Of a stretch of 64,000 bases of DNA, positions 23,439-37,730 are shown in pieces. Location of the stretch: contig NC_083597.1 in NCBI RefSeq assembly GCF_020882245.1, positions 51,686,152 through 51,750,151 on the forward strand. The letters are read 5' to 3'. A model generated the notes under the pieces. That model was given only the letters and a program-made list of their open reading frames with translations. It searched no databases and was not told where the DNA came from. This stretch comes from Rhopalosiphum padi (Eukaryota; Arthropoda; Insecta; Hemiptera; Aphididae). How positions within the stretch are numbered: position 1 is the first letter of the stretch; each line of letters opens with the position of its first letter. A program made the position numbers and the translations under genes.

Positions 23439-26078
23439 TTAACAAAGCTTCCCTCCAAAGTCTGTTGATAACTCCTCTGTCTCTTCGTTTTCAGTATTGG
23501 TAACTTGCTCTTTCTATAAATTTAATAATCACGAATAAATGTATATAATTATTATAAAACATATAGTAATAATAATCTAGCATACAGGTTCCACTGTCCA
23601 TTTTTCAGCCAAATTCTTGGCGAGTATTGCAAACTCAACATCCATGTGCTTAATAAAAGGACTGTTTAACATTTTTTTGATTTGAGCACAATCATGATCA
23701 GAATAGGCGTTTACAATGCTGTCAAGCATATAAATCTAATTGCATACAAAGGTTAGTGTTAAACCTTGTTATAACAAAAGTATTGCAATGCATTTGTACC
23801 TCTGCTTGTTCACAATATTGCATTCCATATTCGTGCAACACTTTTTTAGCGGCCACATAATCATCTTTAGCCAATTGTAATAAAAATAGTTCAACAGTCA
23901 CTCTACCCATGTTGGATGTGGGGCCTCCTTCAGTGACAAGATCAAATTGACGTCTTATTTCGTTTTCAGCTTCTTCGTACCTAAAAAAATTACCATTGTA
24001 AGAATTTTAATTCAATAAAAATAATGTAAAAAGAACACTACCTTTTCAATTTTACCAATAGTCGAGCTACTTTGTGTGTGTACTCCATTGCTTGTCCAAT
24101 CGAATCTTCAGTCTAAAAAATAAAATATTATTATCTCCATACAAAGTTTTTTGATACATTCTTAACAATTAAATCAAGTTTTGTGACGTGGGTAAAAATG
24201 ATAGCTTATTTCAATTTACCCCAGAAATGTTTGAAGCTTCCTTTAAGAGCTTAACGGCTGATTCTGGATCTGATAGTTGTAACATATCTGCAGCTTTGTT
24301 CAACAATAATGATGCGCTTCCAGAGGATCCATGTTGCTGGTAATAGTGACTGGCTTTCATAGCCAATTTACACACTTCACTTGTATCGCCAATTTCCTTA
24401 GACATTATAATTGCCTGATCCATACACCTAAACAAAAATATTATTAGTTTTGAAAAATAAAAACAAAAACAGAGTTGGTAACTTACTTAGCAGCATGGAA
24501 AAGACTAGTATGGATAGTGTTAAGATAAATTTAAAAAACTTTTTCGCTGATATCTTGTTATGTGCACTTTACTGACTTTGTGATTGCAGTATATTATACT
24601 CTTACTCAAAACACACTTCAATCATAATAATATATTACTTACAGTTAATACTTTGCTATTACAATTTTTCTATTATGTATAGTTGAAATCAGAAATACCT
24701 ACCTACATTGCGATACAAATACACCACAATATAAAGTACATTTATATAAACAACAGTTTTATTTCACTATAAATCACCTTTACTTAAAATATTAATTATT
24801 TAGACATAACTTTCGATTGTTATACAGATTTAAGTTATGAGTTATGACTGTTATGAGAATATGATGTCGTTAAAAATAGGATATCTTAATGCATGCAGAC
24901 ACTCACTCACTAAACATCATACTAAGTATACAGTCTGATACAGTTTAGTTCTATAATACATTTATATAATAGTTATATTATAGTATCAATACAATAATAA
25001 AGTTATGTTAATCTACTTTAAATATCAAAATTTTAAATGTACTCAAACTTCAATTTCAATTTTCATAAAAAATATTTTGTTAAAAATTTAAAATTTAATC
25101 AATAAATACAAAAAAAAAAATATGAAGTGTTATTGGTGATTTTATCTAAAAATATAATAACTATTGACTGTCTTGCCGCGTTAGAGCACATACAACTGTT
25201 ACTAGATTAGAATCTTCAGTAGAGGTTTAAGAGATTTTTCAAGATTACCAATTTTTATTTTAATAAAACTTGATGTTTGTAAATAAAGGATACGATCCAT
25301 TTTGTAAATAGTTTTCAGATGCTTTCATAAGACATTCCTTACTCTCTTTATATGATTTTCCAACTCTGAAACAAGTAGCTGAAAAAAAAATAAGCAATAT
25401 AACTTTTCCTTATTCATTCTCAGGAATAAGATTTAAGCAAGCAATTGTAGACAATAGACTATAATTATTTATTTTGCTAACACTGATTACAGGTCTTTTC
25501 AAGTCAATTAAAAATTCAAAAAGTAATTTTTAATTTAAGACACATTTGTAAAAGTATAATTTTAAACAATTTAATTAAGTATGGCAATATTATATGCTAG
25601 AAGTTTTATTTTCAAATACTACTCAAAAATAAGATCTATAGAAATTTATCATTGAAATTTCACCTTATGTCATATTACCAATTCATAAAAACACTATGAC
25701 TAAAAATGATTGAGTTATTTTATGTTATAATGGTCTCCCCAAGGAATATTATTAACTTCATAAATTATTGACACTATAATTGTAAACACATCAATTTCTA
25801 CAAACTACATAACCACACAAAAATAAATTCTAATGTAAGTACTGGTACATGCTCTGATACTCTATAGTATATAATATACCTGCTTTTGAGTATTCGTCTG
25901 CTGCACTATCATAATCAGGAACCCATTTTAACAAAGATGTCTTCAGACTTGAAACAAAATGATAAATCAATAAAGAAAACGAGTTTAATATTCAGGCAAA
26001 AGGATATAAAAAATTATTTTACTATTTCGCAGCTTTGTCCATACACTCCCTTCCCTCTTGGATCTTGTCTTTGGACAT
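23439..26078 (-). CDS. NAPG: gamma-soluble NSF attachment protein (gamma-SNAP)
   Basis: SNAPs link the ATPase NSF to SNARE complexes so that spent SNAREs can be taken apart after membrane fusion; gamma-SNAP is the cytosolic variant tied to endosomal and ER/mitochondrial traffic. Nine exons in transcription order: 26078-26023, 25947-25880, 25378-25294, 24504-24487, 24427-24220, 24112-24042, 23980-23800, 23735-23586, 23513-23439. They sum to 912 nt, 303 aa (human about 312). The start MSKDKIQEG with KYLKTSLLKW and PDYDSAADEY is diagnostic of gamma-SNAP. LFHAAKCMDQ and NKAADMLQ lie in the TPR-like helical layer. The acidic tail ends TDFGGKLC, matching the family's GGLC end. Exon 4 is an 18-nt microexon encoding the conserved LFHAA, and it keeps phase. 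The gene is tail-to-tail with WDR35, and its 5' end lies 268 bp from transposon copy 2. Confidence 0.96.
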
Positions 26079-26346
26079 GATCACAACACTTCAAATCTCA
26101 AACAATCGTATAAAATCCTTACTAGACTATGTCTGTCAATTGTAGGAGTAGATAACAATTTTAATAAAATATACCTAATATGTTTATCACAAATTATTTA
26201 CAATTCAATATTTATAAGCAACGAACGGTGTAAAATTCGGACTATTACAAATTACAATCATAGAAAAAAGATTACAATAATATGTCCATTATATAGTCTT
26301 ATCAGTGATACGACCTTATTACCGAATTATCAATAATAGATTTTTT
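26079..26346 (-). promoter_or_regulatory. short 5' region of NAPG
   Basis: Only 268 bp separate the NAPG start codon from the right terminus of transposon copy 2. No TATA box or known element is clear. The plus-strand frames at 25886-26336 overlap NAPG exons 1 and 2 and this region on the wrong strand and are not called. Confidence 0.35.
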
Positions 26347-27807
26347 GGTTACGTACCACCTAGATCCCGCGACAAGTAGATCCACATACGTCAACTGGAT
26401 CCTTTCGGACATTTAGAACCTCAAAGACAATTTAGATTCCATATTAACTATAATCTCCCACGTCATTTAGGTACCCAGAAATCGGCGGTAATTTAAAAAA
26501 CTTGTCTAAAAAAAATACTTAAATAACAATTTTAATTTTAAAAATAGTATGAAGTATAAGTAAGTTACATGGCGTTAATAAAATCTCTAATTCCATTAAT
26601 TATGATATTAGATTCGATGTTTTAAATAAGTAGTAACGTTTCATTATATTCTAATATACACGATATATGAATTATCGATTATGTTAATGTAGAGCTTATA
26701 TATAATTTTTAAAAGAACTTGCTCAAATACCTATTTATTATAATAGGTAAGTACATTAAAACCTAACCATTAACCTAACAGGGTGACTATACTTATTTAC
26801 AAGAATTGCATGGCCACTTATTCCTTTAATGTTAAATTTATGTTGGACTTTTAAATTTCAGAGTTAACTTTACCTAAAGGCCATATTTTTAAATTCAAGT
26901 ACACAGAAGTTGTATACATTGTTTAAGCTATGTCATGTAACGGTATAGACTTATTTTTTCAAATGAGAAACAACCTTTTATTGCGAATAATTAAGCAAAT
27001 TATTTTTTTGAAAATATTTATAAAACTACATCCACGATCCACATAATAATCCTGAAAAATGGTTTTAAAAAACTTAAAAATAGATGTAACTATGCAAGTA
27101 ATATTTAATCTAGTAATTACAATAAAACAGTTTTTGCAAAGTATAAAATATTTATGGATTTATACTACATAATTAACATACTTTTTAAATTAGCATAGCC
27201 CCCATATTTCCCAAAACTATATACAGTAGAACATCGATTATTCGCATTAATTAGGATCGAATGAGTGCGGATAATCAAATAAGCATTAAAAATAAAGTAA
27301 TTCAGCTACCTAGTAAAATAAACAATAATTAGTAAATAAAAATATGTGTAAATTCAATGTTTTAAGTAAAGTAATAGATACCTACTAACAATATTTCTGG
27401 CAATATTAAACTTGACCCGCTTTTGTTAGTGTATAAAATAAGAACTGTTAAATAAGAACTAATATAATAACTATACTTGTAGTCTTTTTTAACAAGTCGA
27501 AGAATATTTTTTAAATATTAAATATTATTTTATTGAAATACTTAATAAAACGTTAATATTTCTCGTTTCTTGATATAAATAATTATTTAATTGGTATTTA
27601 ATAAAAAAATGTATGCAAGGTTAGGTAACTATAAGATAAGAATAACAGTGTTGGGTAATTTTCCACACCACCTTTATTATTAAACGACGTGCAATAACAT
27701 TGTCCGTATTGTTTAATAACTTTATGAGGTATTACACGAGGCGCGTTTTTTTATTGTGGTGTCCCCAGTAGGCCTAATCCACATCGTAAGCGAGAACACA
27801 TTATATG

Positions 27808-28078
27808 CAGGGGCGTATTTTTAAAGATTTAGAGGGGCAGCAAATTTTTATTTCGTACTTTATGAGTACTGGCGCAGTGACGTCAATCATTAATATTTTT
27901 CACAACAAATGTGTGCCATAGAGGTGTAAAATACTATAATGTTTATATAAGTATATAACATGGTATTCTATGGTATTAACAGTTTGACCAATGCGAGGCA
28001 TTTTAATTTTTTTTTTAATGGGAGGGAGGCAGCAAAATATGTGTTGCCCTTATCATACAATTTCTAAATACGCAACTG
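27808..28078. mobile_element. hAT-like MITE nested in giant element, copy 2
   Basis: Reverse-complement counterpart of the 12296-12568 insertion, 271 bp, with ends CAGGGGCGTATTTTTAA and CAGTTGCGTATTTAG. Non-coding. Confidence 0.65.
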
Positions 28079-28289
28079 ATCATATAAATGCATTCAAATA
28101 ATAAAAAAAAAAATATACAATAACTTAAACTATATGTAGATATTAATAATTCTATATAATATAAAACGGGTAATGTGTATAATATGTGTGTGTTGCCGGC
28201 CGGCGATAGTCAATGTGTTGGATGAGTGGATGAGAGATGAGCGCTAATGCGTAAGGGGAAAACTAAATTAAACTTATATTCTAATGCTG

Positions 28290-29850
28290 CAAGACGTCCT
28301 CCTTGTTGAAGTGCCGACACATTTTCCATCAGCACAATGACAAATTCTTCTTCACTAATAAATATTATATAATTATATATAGTATACTGTACCTACTACG
28401 ATTCTAAAAATTTTAATATATTACCAACAAATCCTTTGGGCAGTTGATCATCAGTTGAATTTCTATTTGCTGCTGCCAGACGTCCTCCGTATTGAAATAC
28501 AGCCGACACATTTCCCATCAGCTTTGTGACAAATTCTTCTTCACTAATAAATATTATATTTATATATAGTATACTGTATACCTACTACGATTTTAAAAAT
28601 TATAATATAATACAAACAAATAGTTTCGACAGTAGATTATCGTCAGTTGAATTTCTTTTTGATGCTGCAAATCTTCCTCCGGGTTGAAACGAAGCCGAGT
28701 GCCGACACATTTTCCTTCAGCTCAATGACAAATTCTTCGTCGGTGGATAGTCCATGATCCAGTTAAATGTTCTGTTTCTATAAAACATCAACTAATATGC
28801 AGATTAACTGTAATTTAAACTTATATTATAATGCAAACAAATACTTTCAACAGTTGACATTAAGATGAGTTTCTATTGATGCTGCTAATCTTCCTCCGGG
28901 TTGAAACGAAGCCGAGTGCCGACACATTTCCCATCAGCTTTGTGACAAATTCTTCTTCACTAATAAATAATATATATTTATATAAAGTATACTATACCTA
29001 CTACGATTCTAAAAATTATAATATATTACCAACAAATACTTTCGACAGTAGATTATCGTCAGTTGAATTTCTTTTTGCTGCTGCCAGACGTCCTCCATGT
29101 TGAAACGAAGCCGAGTGCCGACACATTTTCCATCAGCTCTATGAAAAATTCTTCGTCGGTGGATAGTCGTCCATGATCCAGTTAAATATTCCGTTCCTAT
29201 TAAACTTCAAATAATATGCAGATTAAATGTATTTTAAACTTATATTATAATGCAAACAAATCCTTTCAACAGTTGACATTAAGATGAACGTCTATTGATG
29301 ATGCTAATCTTCCTCCAGGTTGAAACGAAGCCGAGTGCCGACACATTTTCCATCAGCTCAATGACAAATTCTTCTTCACTAATAAATATTATATATTTAT
29401 ATAAAGTATACTATACCTACTACGATTCTAAAAAAATATAATATAATAAAATAAATACTTTCGACAGTAGATTATCGTCAGTTGAATTTCTTTTTGATGC
29501 TGCAAATCTTCCTCCGGGTTGAAACGAAGCCGAGTGCCGACACATTTTCCTTCAGCTCAATGACAAATTCTTCGTCGGTGGATAGTCCATGATCCAGTTA
29601 AATGTTCTGTTTCTATAAAACATCAACTAATATGCAGATTAACTGTAATTTAAACTTATATTATAATGCAAACAAATACTTTCAACAGTTGACATTAAGA
29701 TGAACGTCTATTGATGCTGCCAATCTTCCTCCGGGTTGAAACGAAGCCGAGTGCCGACTCATTTTCCTTCAGCTCAATGACAAATTCTCCGTCGGTGTGT
29801 AGTCCATGATCCAGCCAAATGTTCGGTTCCTATAAAACTTTAACTAATGT
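28290..29850 (-). repeat. exon-bearing satellite array, copy 2
   Basis: Same alternating type A / type B monomers as at 9942-12090, but shorter (about 1.5 kb against 2.1 kb), so the array differs in size between element copies. The founder-like monomer lies at the right end, about 29695-29830. The plus-strand frame 28876-29103 is antisense to the satellite peptide. Confidence 0.75.
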
Positions 29851-30569
29851 GCTTATTACATGTCATTTAAACTTATAGTAAAATTTTATCGTTTAAGAAA
29901 TCTAGGTTGGTGTTCTTTTATTTTTGAATTTCAATTAATTTGAAATTTTATATTCATAATTTATGAGTTAAAAATGTAAACAAGAACTAAAAAGATTATA
30001 GTATATTGCAGCAGTTTAACTTTCTGTTCGGTGGCCACCTTTTTAATTCCTCACTCTTTTTTATAAGAAAGTTAAACAGCACAATAAGTATAAAAAATAT
30101 AAATTTAAACATACACAAAGACGAACTAGCTTTGTGATAAGAAAAAAAATTGAAAAAATTGCTAATTTATCAACGTATTATTAAAATAAAAAGAACACCT
30201 AAAACCGTAGTACAGTATATGATCTGAAAAAAAAACCATAAAAATTAAATATAATTTAAGTAAATATTTCTAATATACTGTACTACTGTTCAAAAAATTA
30301 TAGTATTAAACAAACACAGCCTTGTGATATTAATTTTTGTTATTCAGATGAGCTTCTTAATAATACTGTCAATCGTCCTCCGGGTTGACATTATACAAGG
30401 ATATAGCGTAATTATTTCAGTTTTTTTGTTTTTCCGATATTATGGCAAGACCTGAAATTTTTTTTTTATTTTACTATTTATCACCCAAAGTACCAAATTG
30501 ATTCATATTTGCTACAAGAATTTATGACAAACAAAAAATAAACTACATAATTGTAAAATCATTATACAT

Positions 30570-31170
30570 TTTTCGCTACGTCCACGTCCAGGATCTAAGG
30601 TGTACTATTCTACTACTATTCTAGTATAATATAATCGCGAATAATACGAATAATACATGGTTGTTATTTCTCACAATTTTTGTCTACTATAACTAATGAG
30701 TAAAATAAGTAGGCATTGTGTACTACTTTTTCATTGGACCCTGGAGAATAAAATATACGTCTACATCAACTACATCATCCGACTAGCGCAGATTGTTCAT
30801 ATAAATAAATATATATTATTTTAAGTTTAAAAAATAATTTTAATCCCAAAAAAGAATAATAAAAAACTTACTTAAGCGTCGACTCTTCCCGGGAAACCGA
30901 GTTGTACCAATCTACAGTGTATACGGAGTGGTGCACCGCCGTCGAAGAAACTCAAAATTTTTTTCATACAATCTTCATCATGATTCTAAATGGGAGTATA
31001 AAGATATTTTATGAAAATAAACAGCACAAAATGAAAAGGAGAATATTAGTCATGTACTGAAGACTGTTGTTTAACGACTGTTCATTAAGACTATTATAGA
31101 ATTGTTAATCGTCTTCGACGAATGTCGTCGATTGTCGTATGCCACAGATGACGAATATTATAATGTGATA
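30570..31170 (+). pseudogene. unit U5, copy 2
   Basis: Best-preserved version of U5. The stretch at about 30900-31050 reads LYQSTV, then EWCTAVEETQNFFHT, and is open into KQHKMKRRILVMY before a stop. The tail at about 31100-31151 reads RIVNRLRRMSSIVVCHR followed by TGA, the stop that copy 1 has lost. A frameshift separates the two blocks. Confidence 0.35.
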
Positions 31171-32939
31171 AATTTATGGTTTTTTTTTATAGAACTCTTA
31201 GTGATATTATACGATATATTTTTCTATTTTAGCTGTTTGACATATTAACGTAAAATTGAAACATATAAACTGTAGACCAAATCTTTATAGATATTGCAAA
31301 GTATTAATATTTTATTCTAATGAAGATGATTACAAATTATTTAATTTAATCTATAAAAATAGTGAACTAAACAAAAATAATTATTTTTTTATATGTATTT
31401 AAAAATAAAAGAATTATGATTAATATCGTTATGTTTCTGAGTTATTATTTCTGCATTTTTTTGGTTTTAATCACGCAGTGCTTTAACTTAATCTTACATA
31501 TTCTTACATGTAAACTTACATATATATATATATCTGAAGACACCTATCATAATAGAAACAAATTCATACATGTCCTTTATTATGGTTTCATGACCCAAAT
31601 AGTATCTAGTCAATGCATTGAGGAATTCAATTTTCAGTACCATTTTACAAAATAATCAAAAATTACATTAAATTAAAGATAAAGAAGTAATTATTACAGT
31701 GTTGCTTTATACATTAGTGATTAAGTTTATTACTGTAATAAAAGTAATTTGAAAAAGACAGTCAGTCAACCTTCATTAATAAGTATAATTTTGATATATT
31801 ATGACTTATAATATTATATTATGTTGATTGATATTGCTAAGTATTAGCATTATTTTTGTGTAAAGTTTGACAAGCTACATTTTTTCCGAAAACATTGCAT
31901 TTATTATAGTTATTATTATAATATTGTATAAATAATAAATATAATTTATACCGTATTATATTCTTGTTATATACTTTTGAGTTAATAGGTACAACCCTTT
32001 CGTAAAATAATTTGAATAAATAATATCTTAAGATTAATCTACGTATGTCAACAATGCCATTGTGTACGTATAGTATAACATGTACAAAAAACTTTTATGT
32101 CCCTACAAATAATGTTTTAAATAATAACAAAATATATAATATCGTAAATATACATAATTTCAAAATATTTTGAAAAAATACTATTTGTAAGAAATACTCT
32201 CATAAGAATTTAATTAAAGTTTTAAGTATCTAAGATTATTCGTTATTGAACTATAACAAAATATAAAAAATATTTGAGAAAAAATATTTATTTTTAGGGT
32301 GGGTGTATAATAAACATTTAATAAGTTATAGGTATAGTACTGAACTTCAAATAGTCATAAAAAATAATGTGACTTTCCAGTAAACATATTATTTTTGTTT
32401 TAATTTAAAAAAAACTAATGAGAATTCCAATATAATATTTTTAAATTGTAGTTATAAAAAGAAAATATTTATATGAATATCTAACGAAAAAATTAATTTG
32501 TACATTTTATAGATTTAGCCGAATACAATCAAAATTTTAATTTTAAACATTTATAAAATATACCGTGACTATACATTTTTTATAACAGTAAATTAGTGAA
32601 CGATTGATGAAGAAGCCTATATTAAATTTTAAATCATATTTGCATATTTATAATTTTTTTTGACTTAATAATTGTTTTAAATAGTGAAAATGCTTTTAAA
32701 ATTATACAATTTACCTATAGAGAAATCATAATGTAGATAATTGGTAAATTTTTCAAAATTCTATAATTAGCATTTTTTAATTAAAATTAAATTAATAAAT
32801 TAATTTTGTCGATATTATACAAGTATATAGCGTAATAACTAATAATACATTTGTTTTTTTGTTTTCGTTATTATGACAAGATTCGAAATTTTTTATTTTA
32901 TTTTACTATTAACCACCCTGCAAAGTACTAAATAGATCA

Positions 32940-33709
32940 TATTTGCTACAATAATTTATGATAGAAAAGAAACTACACAATTGTCAAATAAATATACAAT
33001 CATTGCTATGTCCGCAGGATCCAAGGTATACTTGATGACTTAATTTTATTCTTGGCTATTTTATACACTGGACCAGTGGTCAACGTTTTTGGACTCTCGG
33101 GCCACATTCACAAACTAAAAACTGTTTGCGGGCAAGAAAAGATTAAAAATTTAATATACTTAAATTATTTACTATGCAAAAAAATATTGTTTAGAACTTT
33201 AAATTAAGTATAAAAATTAAAAGATAAAAGTATAAAAGATAAATTTAATATTCCATAATTATGGGAAAATGAACTTACGTAAATATTCTTCGACGCTGTT
33301 CGGCGAAATCGAGCTGTACCACATTTACAGTTCAAACGTGCACAGCCACCGAAGAAACAGCTAGCTCTTATTTTTTCATTCGTCTTCTTTGCGCATTAGA
33401 ATGAAATTATTTAAATACTCTGTAAAAATGAAAGCACTTGTCATACACTAAAGGCTGTTGTTTAAAGACTGTTCAATAAAACTATTAGAATTATTAACAG
33501 CCTTATACGAATGACGACGATTGTCGATTGCCACGGATGGTAAATATTGTAATAATGTGATAGATCATATGTTTTTTTTTTATAGAACTCTATGTGACAT
33601 TATAGAATTTATTTCTATATCTCAGCCGTCTTGCATACGAAACATTTGGTATTTAATTAATTTCATACGTAAAACCATAATAATTGTATATCCTGCATTT
33701 TTTTTTTAA
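32940..33709 (+). pseudogene. unit U4, copy 2
   Basis: Contains the LSGHIHKLKTVCGQEK block (about 33090-33150), then LYHIYSSNVHSHRRNS near 33313-33360, then the tail IRIINSLIRM with VDCHGW at about 33474-33540. Counterpart of 6130-6860 in copy 1. The 62-codon frame 33521-33709 runs on from the tail region in another phase and is probably incidental. Confidence 0.35.
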
Positions 33710-33949
33710 TTATAATTTTATTATTTCAATAGATTTTTGGCAAAATTTATCAACAAAAAATAAAACTATATAAATATGGTAATATTTCCAGCTTTTTTGT
33801 TTTCCCGATATTATGGCGAGATCTGAATTTTTTTATTTTATTTTACTATTTACCAACCAAAGTACCAAATAGATCATATTTGCTACAAGAATTCATGGCA
33901 GACAGAAAACAAACTACATAATTGTAAAATAAATTATATATTTTTCGCT

Positions 33950-34640
33950 ACATATTCAGGATCTAAATTCTAAGGTGTACATATAACGACTTTATTTTAT
34001 TCTTGGGAATTTCATCATTAATGCATAATCGTTAAACTTTTTGAACTCTCAAGCCACATTCACAAATTAAAAACATTTTACAGACCAGATAAAAATGAAA
34101 AGTTTATATTCTTAAATTATTTACTATGGAAAAAAATATTGTCTAGAACTTTAAAATAATAAAATATAAATAAAAAACAATTTCAGTATTTTAGAATTTA
34201 AAACAGGTCGTATACACAATAACCCGCCGATTGCTGACCATCACTTCATTGGAATGGACAATCGAAAATAAAATATAGGTATAAGTAAGCGGGGGTGGCA
34301 GCTTGTACAAGTCAATAAATATTTATTTAAAGTATAAAAATTAAATTTATTACTACCACAAAATTATAGGAAAATTAACCTACGTAAGTATCCTTCGACG
34401 CTTTTCGGCGAAATCAAGCTGTGCCATATTAAAGTTCAAACGTGCACAGCCACCGAAGAAACAGCTAGTTTATTTCTTCATTTGTCTTCTTTACATTTCG
34501 GAATATAATCATTGAAATTTTTTATGAAAATGAGAGCACTTGTCATGTACTGAAGGCTGTTGTTTGACGACTGTTCAATAAAATTATTAGAATTGTTAAT
34601 CGTCTCCTACAAATGACAACGATTGTCGTTTGCCATGGAT
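33950..34640 (+). pseudogene. unit U3, copy 2
   Basis: Contains LSSHIHKLKTF (about 34046-34080) and the tail NKIIRIVNRL with LQMTTIVVCHG and a stop near 34637. Intervening frames are broken. Counterpart of 5105-5900 in copy 1. Confidence 0.35.
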
Positions 34641-34799
34641 GAAAAATATTATAATAATGTTTTTTTTATAGAACTCTGTGTGATTTTATAGGATTCATTA
34701 TTATATTTCAGCTGTATTGCATACGAAACTTTTGGTATCTAATTAATTTCATACGTAAAATCATAATAATTGTATATTATCCTGAATTTTTTGGTTTGG

Positions 34800-36110
34800 C
34801 AGAACTAAATGATTAATAATTTTAAAAATATTTAAAAGTTCAATCATTAAACTGATATTACATACTAAATAGTTAATAGATTATAATCTATTACATATAA
34901 TAAACAAGGACTTTTTTAATTAATAAAATTAATTTCTAAATACAAGCAGTTATTCACATTCAACTCGTTATACACATATAGTCACATATCATTTCCGTTT
35001 CGGTGCCGTCCTGTTTAGGAATAATACATACTTATACTATTTTTACTGTTTTTAAAATTAATCGATAAGTTCTAACTAATATGCTCAGATAATTTGCAAT
35101 ATTAATATATATCTATATAATAAGTGCATCTATTTATGGTATTATGTTATGTTTATTTTATACTATAGGTGTATAGTCAAAATATTTTGAAAATTATAAT
35201 ATTTATAAGAAATGTAAACATTAACATTTGTTAAAATTATCAAATAACTATAGTAATTCGTTTTTAAATTACTACAAAAAAACAAAAATCGGTTGAGCAG
35301 AAATAGTTATCACAGAAATATGAAATGAATATCCAATGTCTTAAAAATTCAAAATTTAAACAATTATAAAAAAATTTTAATGTGTCTTTTCGGAAAACTT
35401 TTTATTTTTGTTAGGGATAAAAAAAAATTATATTAGTCGGGTACTCGGACGGTTAAAAATATAAAATGCTATTTATACAATTAATATAAATATAAATTAT
35501 TATATAAAATGGGTCTGTTAATATACTAATATGACGATTATGTATTTTTGGTCTCAAGTATTTTATGCATTGCGCGTTGGGGAATAAAAAATGCAAACGT
35601 ATATGTCACCCGGCGTGAATAGTAGAGTAAAATATGTGCTCACGACGATTACATCGTCCAGGTAGCCAATTGTTCATATAAATAAATATATTTTATTTTA
35701 AGTTTAAAATGTAAATTTAATCCCAAAAAAGAATAAGAAAAAAAACTTACGTAATCATCGACTATTCCCGGGAAACCGTGAGTAGTGTCAATCTATAGTA
35801 TATACGTAGTGGTGCACCGCAGCCGAAGAAACTGCAAATTTTCTTCATATCGATCTTCATCGTGATTTTAAATGAGAATAAAAATATATTTTTTGAAAAT
35901 AAACAGCACGAAATAAAAATGAGAGTACTTGTCATGTACTAAATGCTGTTGTCTGACGATTGTTCAATAAAATTATTAGAATTGTTAATCGTCTCCTACA
36001 AATGACAACGATTGTCGTTTGCCATGGATGAAAAATATTATAATAATGTTTTTTTTATAGAACTCTGTGTGATTTTATAGGATTTATTATTATATTTTAG
36101 CTGTTTGTCA
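34800..36110 (+). pseudogene. extra internal unit found only in copy 2
   Basis: A chimeric unit. 34800-35540 resembles 38120-38890, and 35560-36090 carries its own GTGCACCGCAGCCGAAG block and another NKIIRIVNRL tail with stop. Copy 1 has no equivalent between its U2 and U3, so copy 2 gained a unit (or copy 1 lost one), probably by unequal exchange between units. Confidence 0.4.
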
Positions 36111-37379
36111 TACGTACAATTGAAACATATAAACTAGACCAAATCTTTATAGATATAAAATAATTATATTTTTATTATTTAAAAAAAAGAATTATGATTA
36201 ATATCGTTATGTTTCTAAGTTATTCTTTCTGCATTATTTTGATTCTAATCACGCGCAGTGTTTTAATTTAATCTTACTTATCTATTACATTAGATGCAAT
36301 TACCTCTGTCTGTAGACACCTATCATAATAGAAAAAAATTCATACAATTCGTTTATTGTGATTTCTTGTAACAAATAGTACCTAGTCACTAGTCAATGCA
36401 TTAGGTAATCAATTTACTTTTTAAACTTAAAATAAAATATATTCATTTTTATGAAAAATCCGCTACCCGGATGATGTAATCGATGTAGACGCATATTTTA
36501 TTAATTTATATATAAATTATATAATATTGAACTTCAAACTTGTTTATATATATATAGTTTGAAAATATTTTTAAAATAATAACATAAATAAGAAATACTC
36601 TAATAAAAAATTAGTTAAGACTTTAAGTTATCAATGTATAAGATTATTTGTATTTAAACTATGTATAGTATTATAGTCTATAACACAATATAAAAATCGT
36701 TTTACAAGAAATAGTTTTGTTTTGGGATGAAAAATTAATACTCAATAAGTTATAAAATATTGTACTTCAGTCGTAAAAAATAATGTGACTTTCCAGTAAA
36801 CCTTTGATATTTGTTATGTTTAAAAAAAACTAATGAGAATTTCTATATTAAATTTGTATATAAAAAGACAATAGTATATAAATATCTGATGAAAAAATAA
36901 TTTAAAAATTGTATAGATTTAGACAAAATTTGTTAAAATTTTGATTTTAAACGTTTATAAAAATATAATATCGTGACTATACATTTTTTATTGCAGTAAT
37001 TTAGTGACTGATGAGGAACACTGTATTAAATTTCAAATCATATTTACTATCAATAATTTTTATCGGCTTAAAAAAAAAAAAATTTAATTATTTAAAATTG
37101 TTAAAATGTTTTTATAATTATACAATGTATAGGAAATCATAATGTAGACATTTGGTAAAATTTTCAACATTCTATGATTAGCATTTTTGAATTAAAACTT
37201 AGTAAATTAATTAATTTTGTCGAAATTATACAAGTATATAGCGTAATGATTCCAGTATTTCCGATATTATGACAAGATCTGAAATTTTTATTTTATTTTA
37301 CTATTAACCACCCAAAGTTCTAAATATATCATATTTGCTATAAGAATTCATAACAAATAGAAAAAAAACTAAGTAATTT

Positions 37380-37730
37380 TAAAATCAATATACATTCATT
37401 GCTACGTCCAGGATGCAAGGTATGTTTGACGAATTTATTTTATTCTTGGCTATTTTTTAACTTTAACTTTTTAGAACTCTCATGCCATATTCACAAATTA
37501 AAAACAGTTTGCGGACCAGACAAAAATGAAAATTTTATATTCTAATTTTATATTTCTTCATTCGTCTTCTTTACGAATCGGAATGGAATTATTGAAATTT
37601 TTTATGAAAATGAGAGCACTTGTCATGTACTGAAGGTTGTTGTTTGACGACTGTTCAATAAAATTATTAGAATGGTTAATCGTCTCCTACAAATGACGAC
37701 GATTGTCGTTTGCCATGTATGATAAATATT
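37380..37730 (+). pseudogene. unit U2, copy 2
   Basis: Counterpart of 3354-3860. LSCHIHKLKTVCGPDK is readable at about 37474-37520 and the tail NKIIRMVNRL with its stop lies near 37655-37723. The blocks are in different frames. Confidence 0.35.

Noticed and set aside
25886..26336. Two overlapping plus-strand frames
   Set aside because: They lie antisense to NAPG exons 1 and 2, which are supported by clear homology and frame closure.
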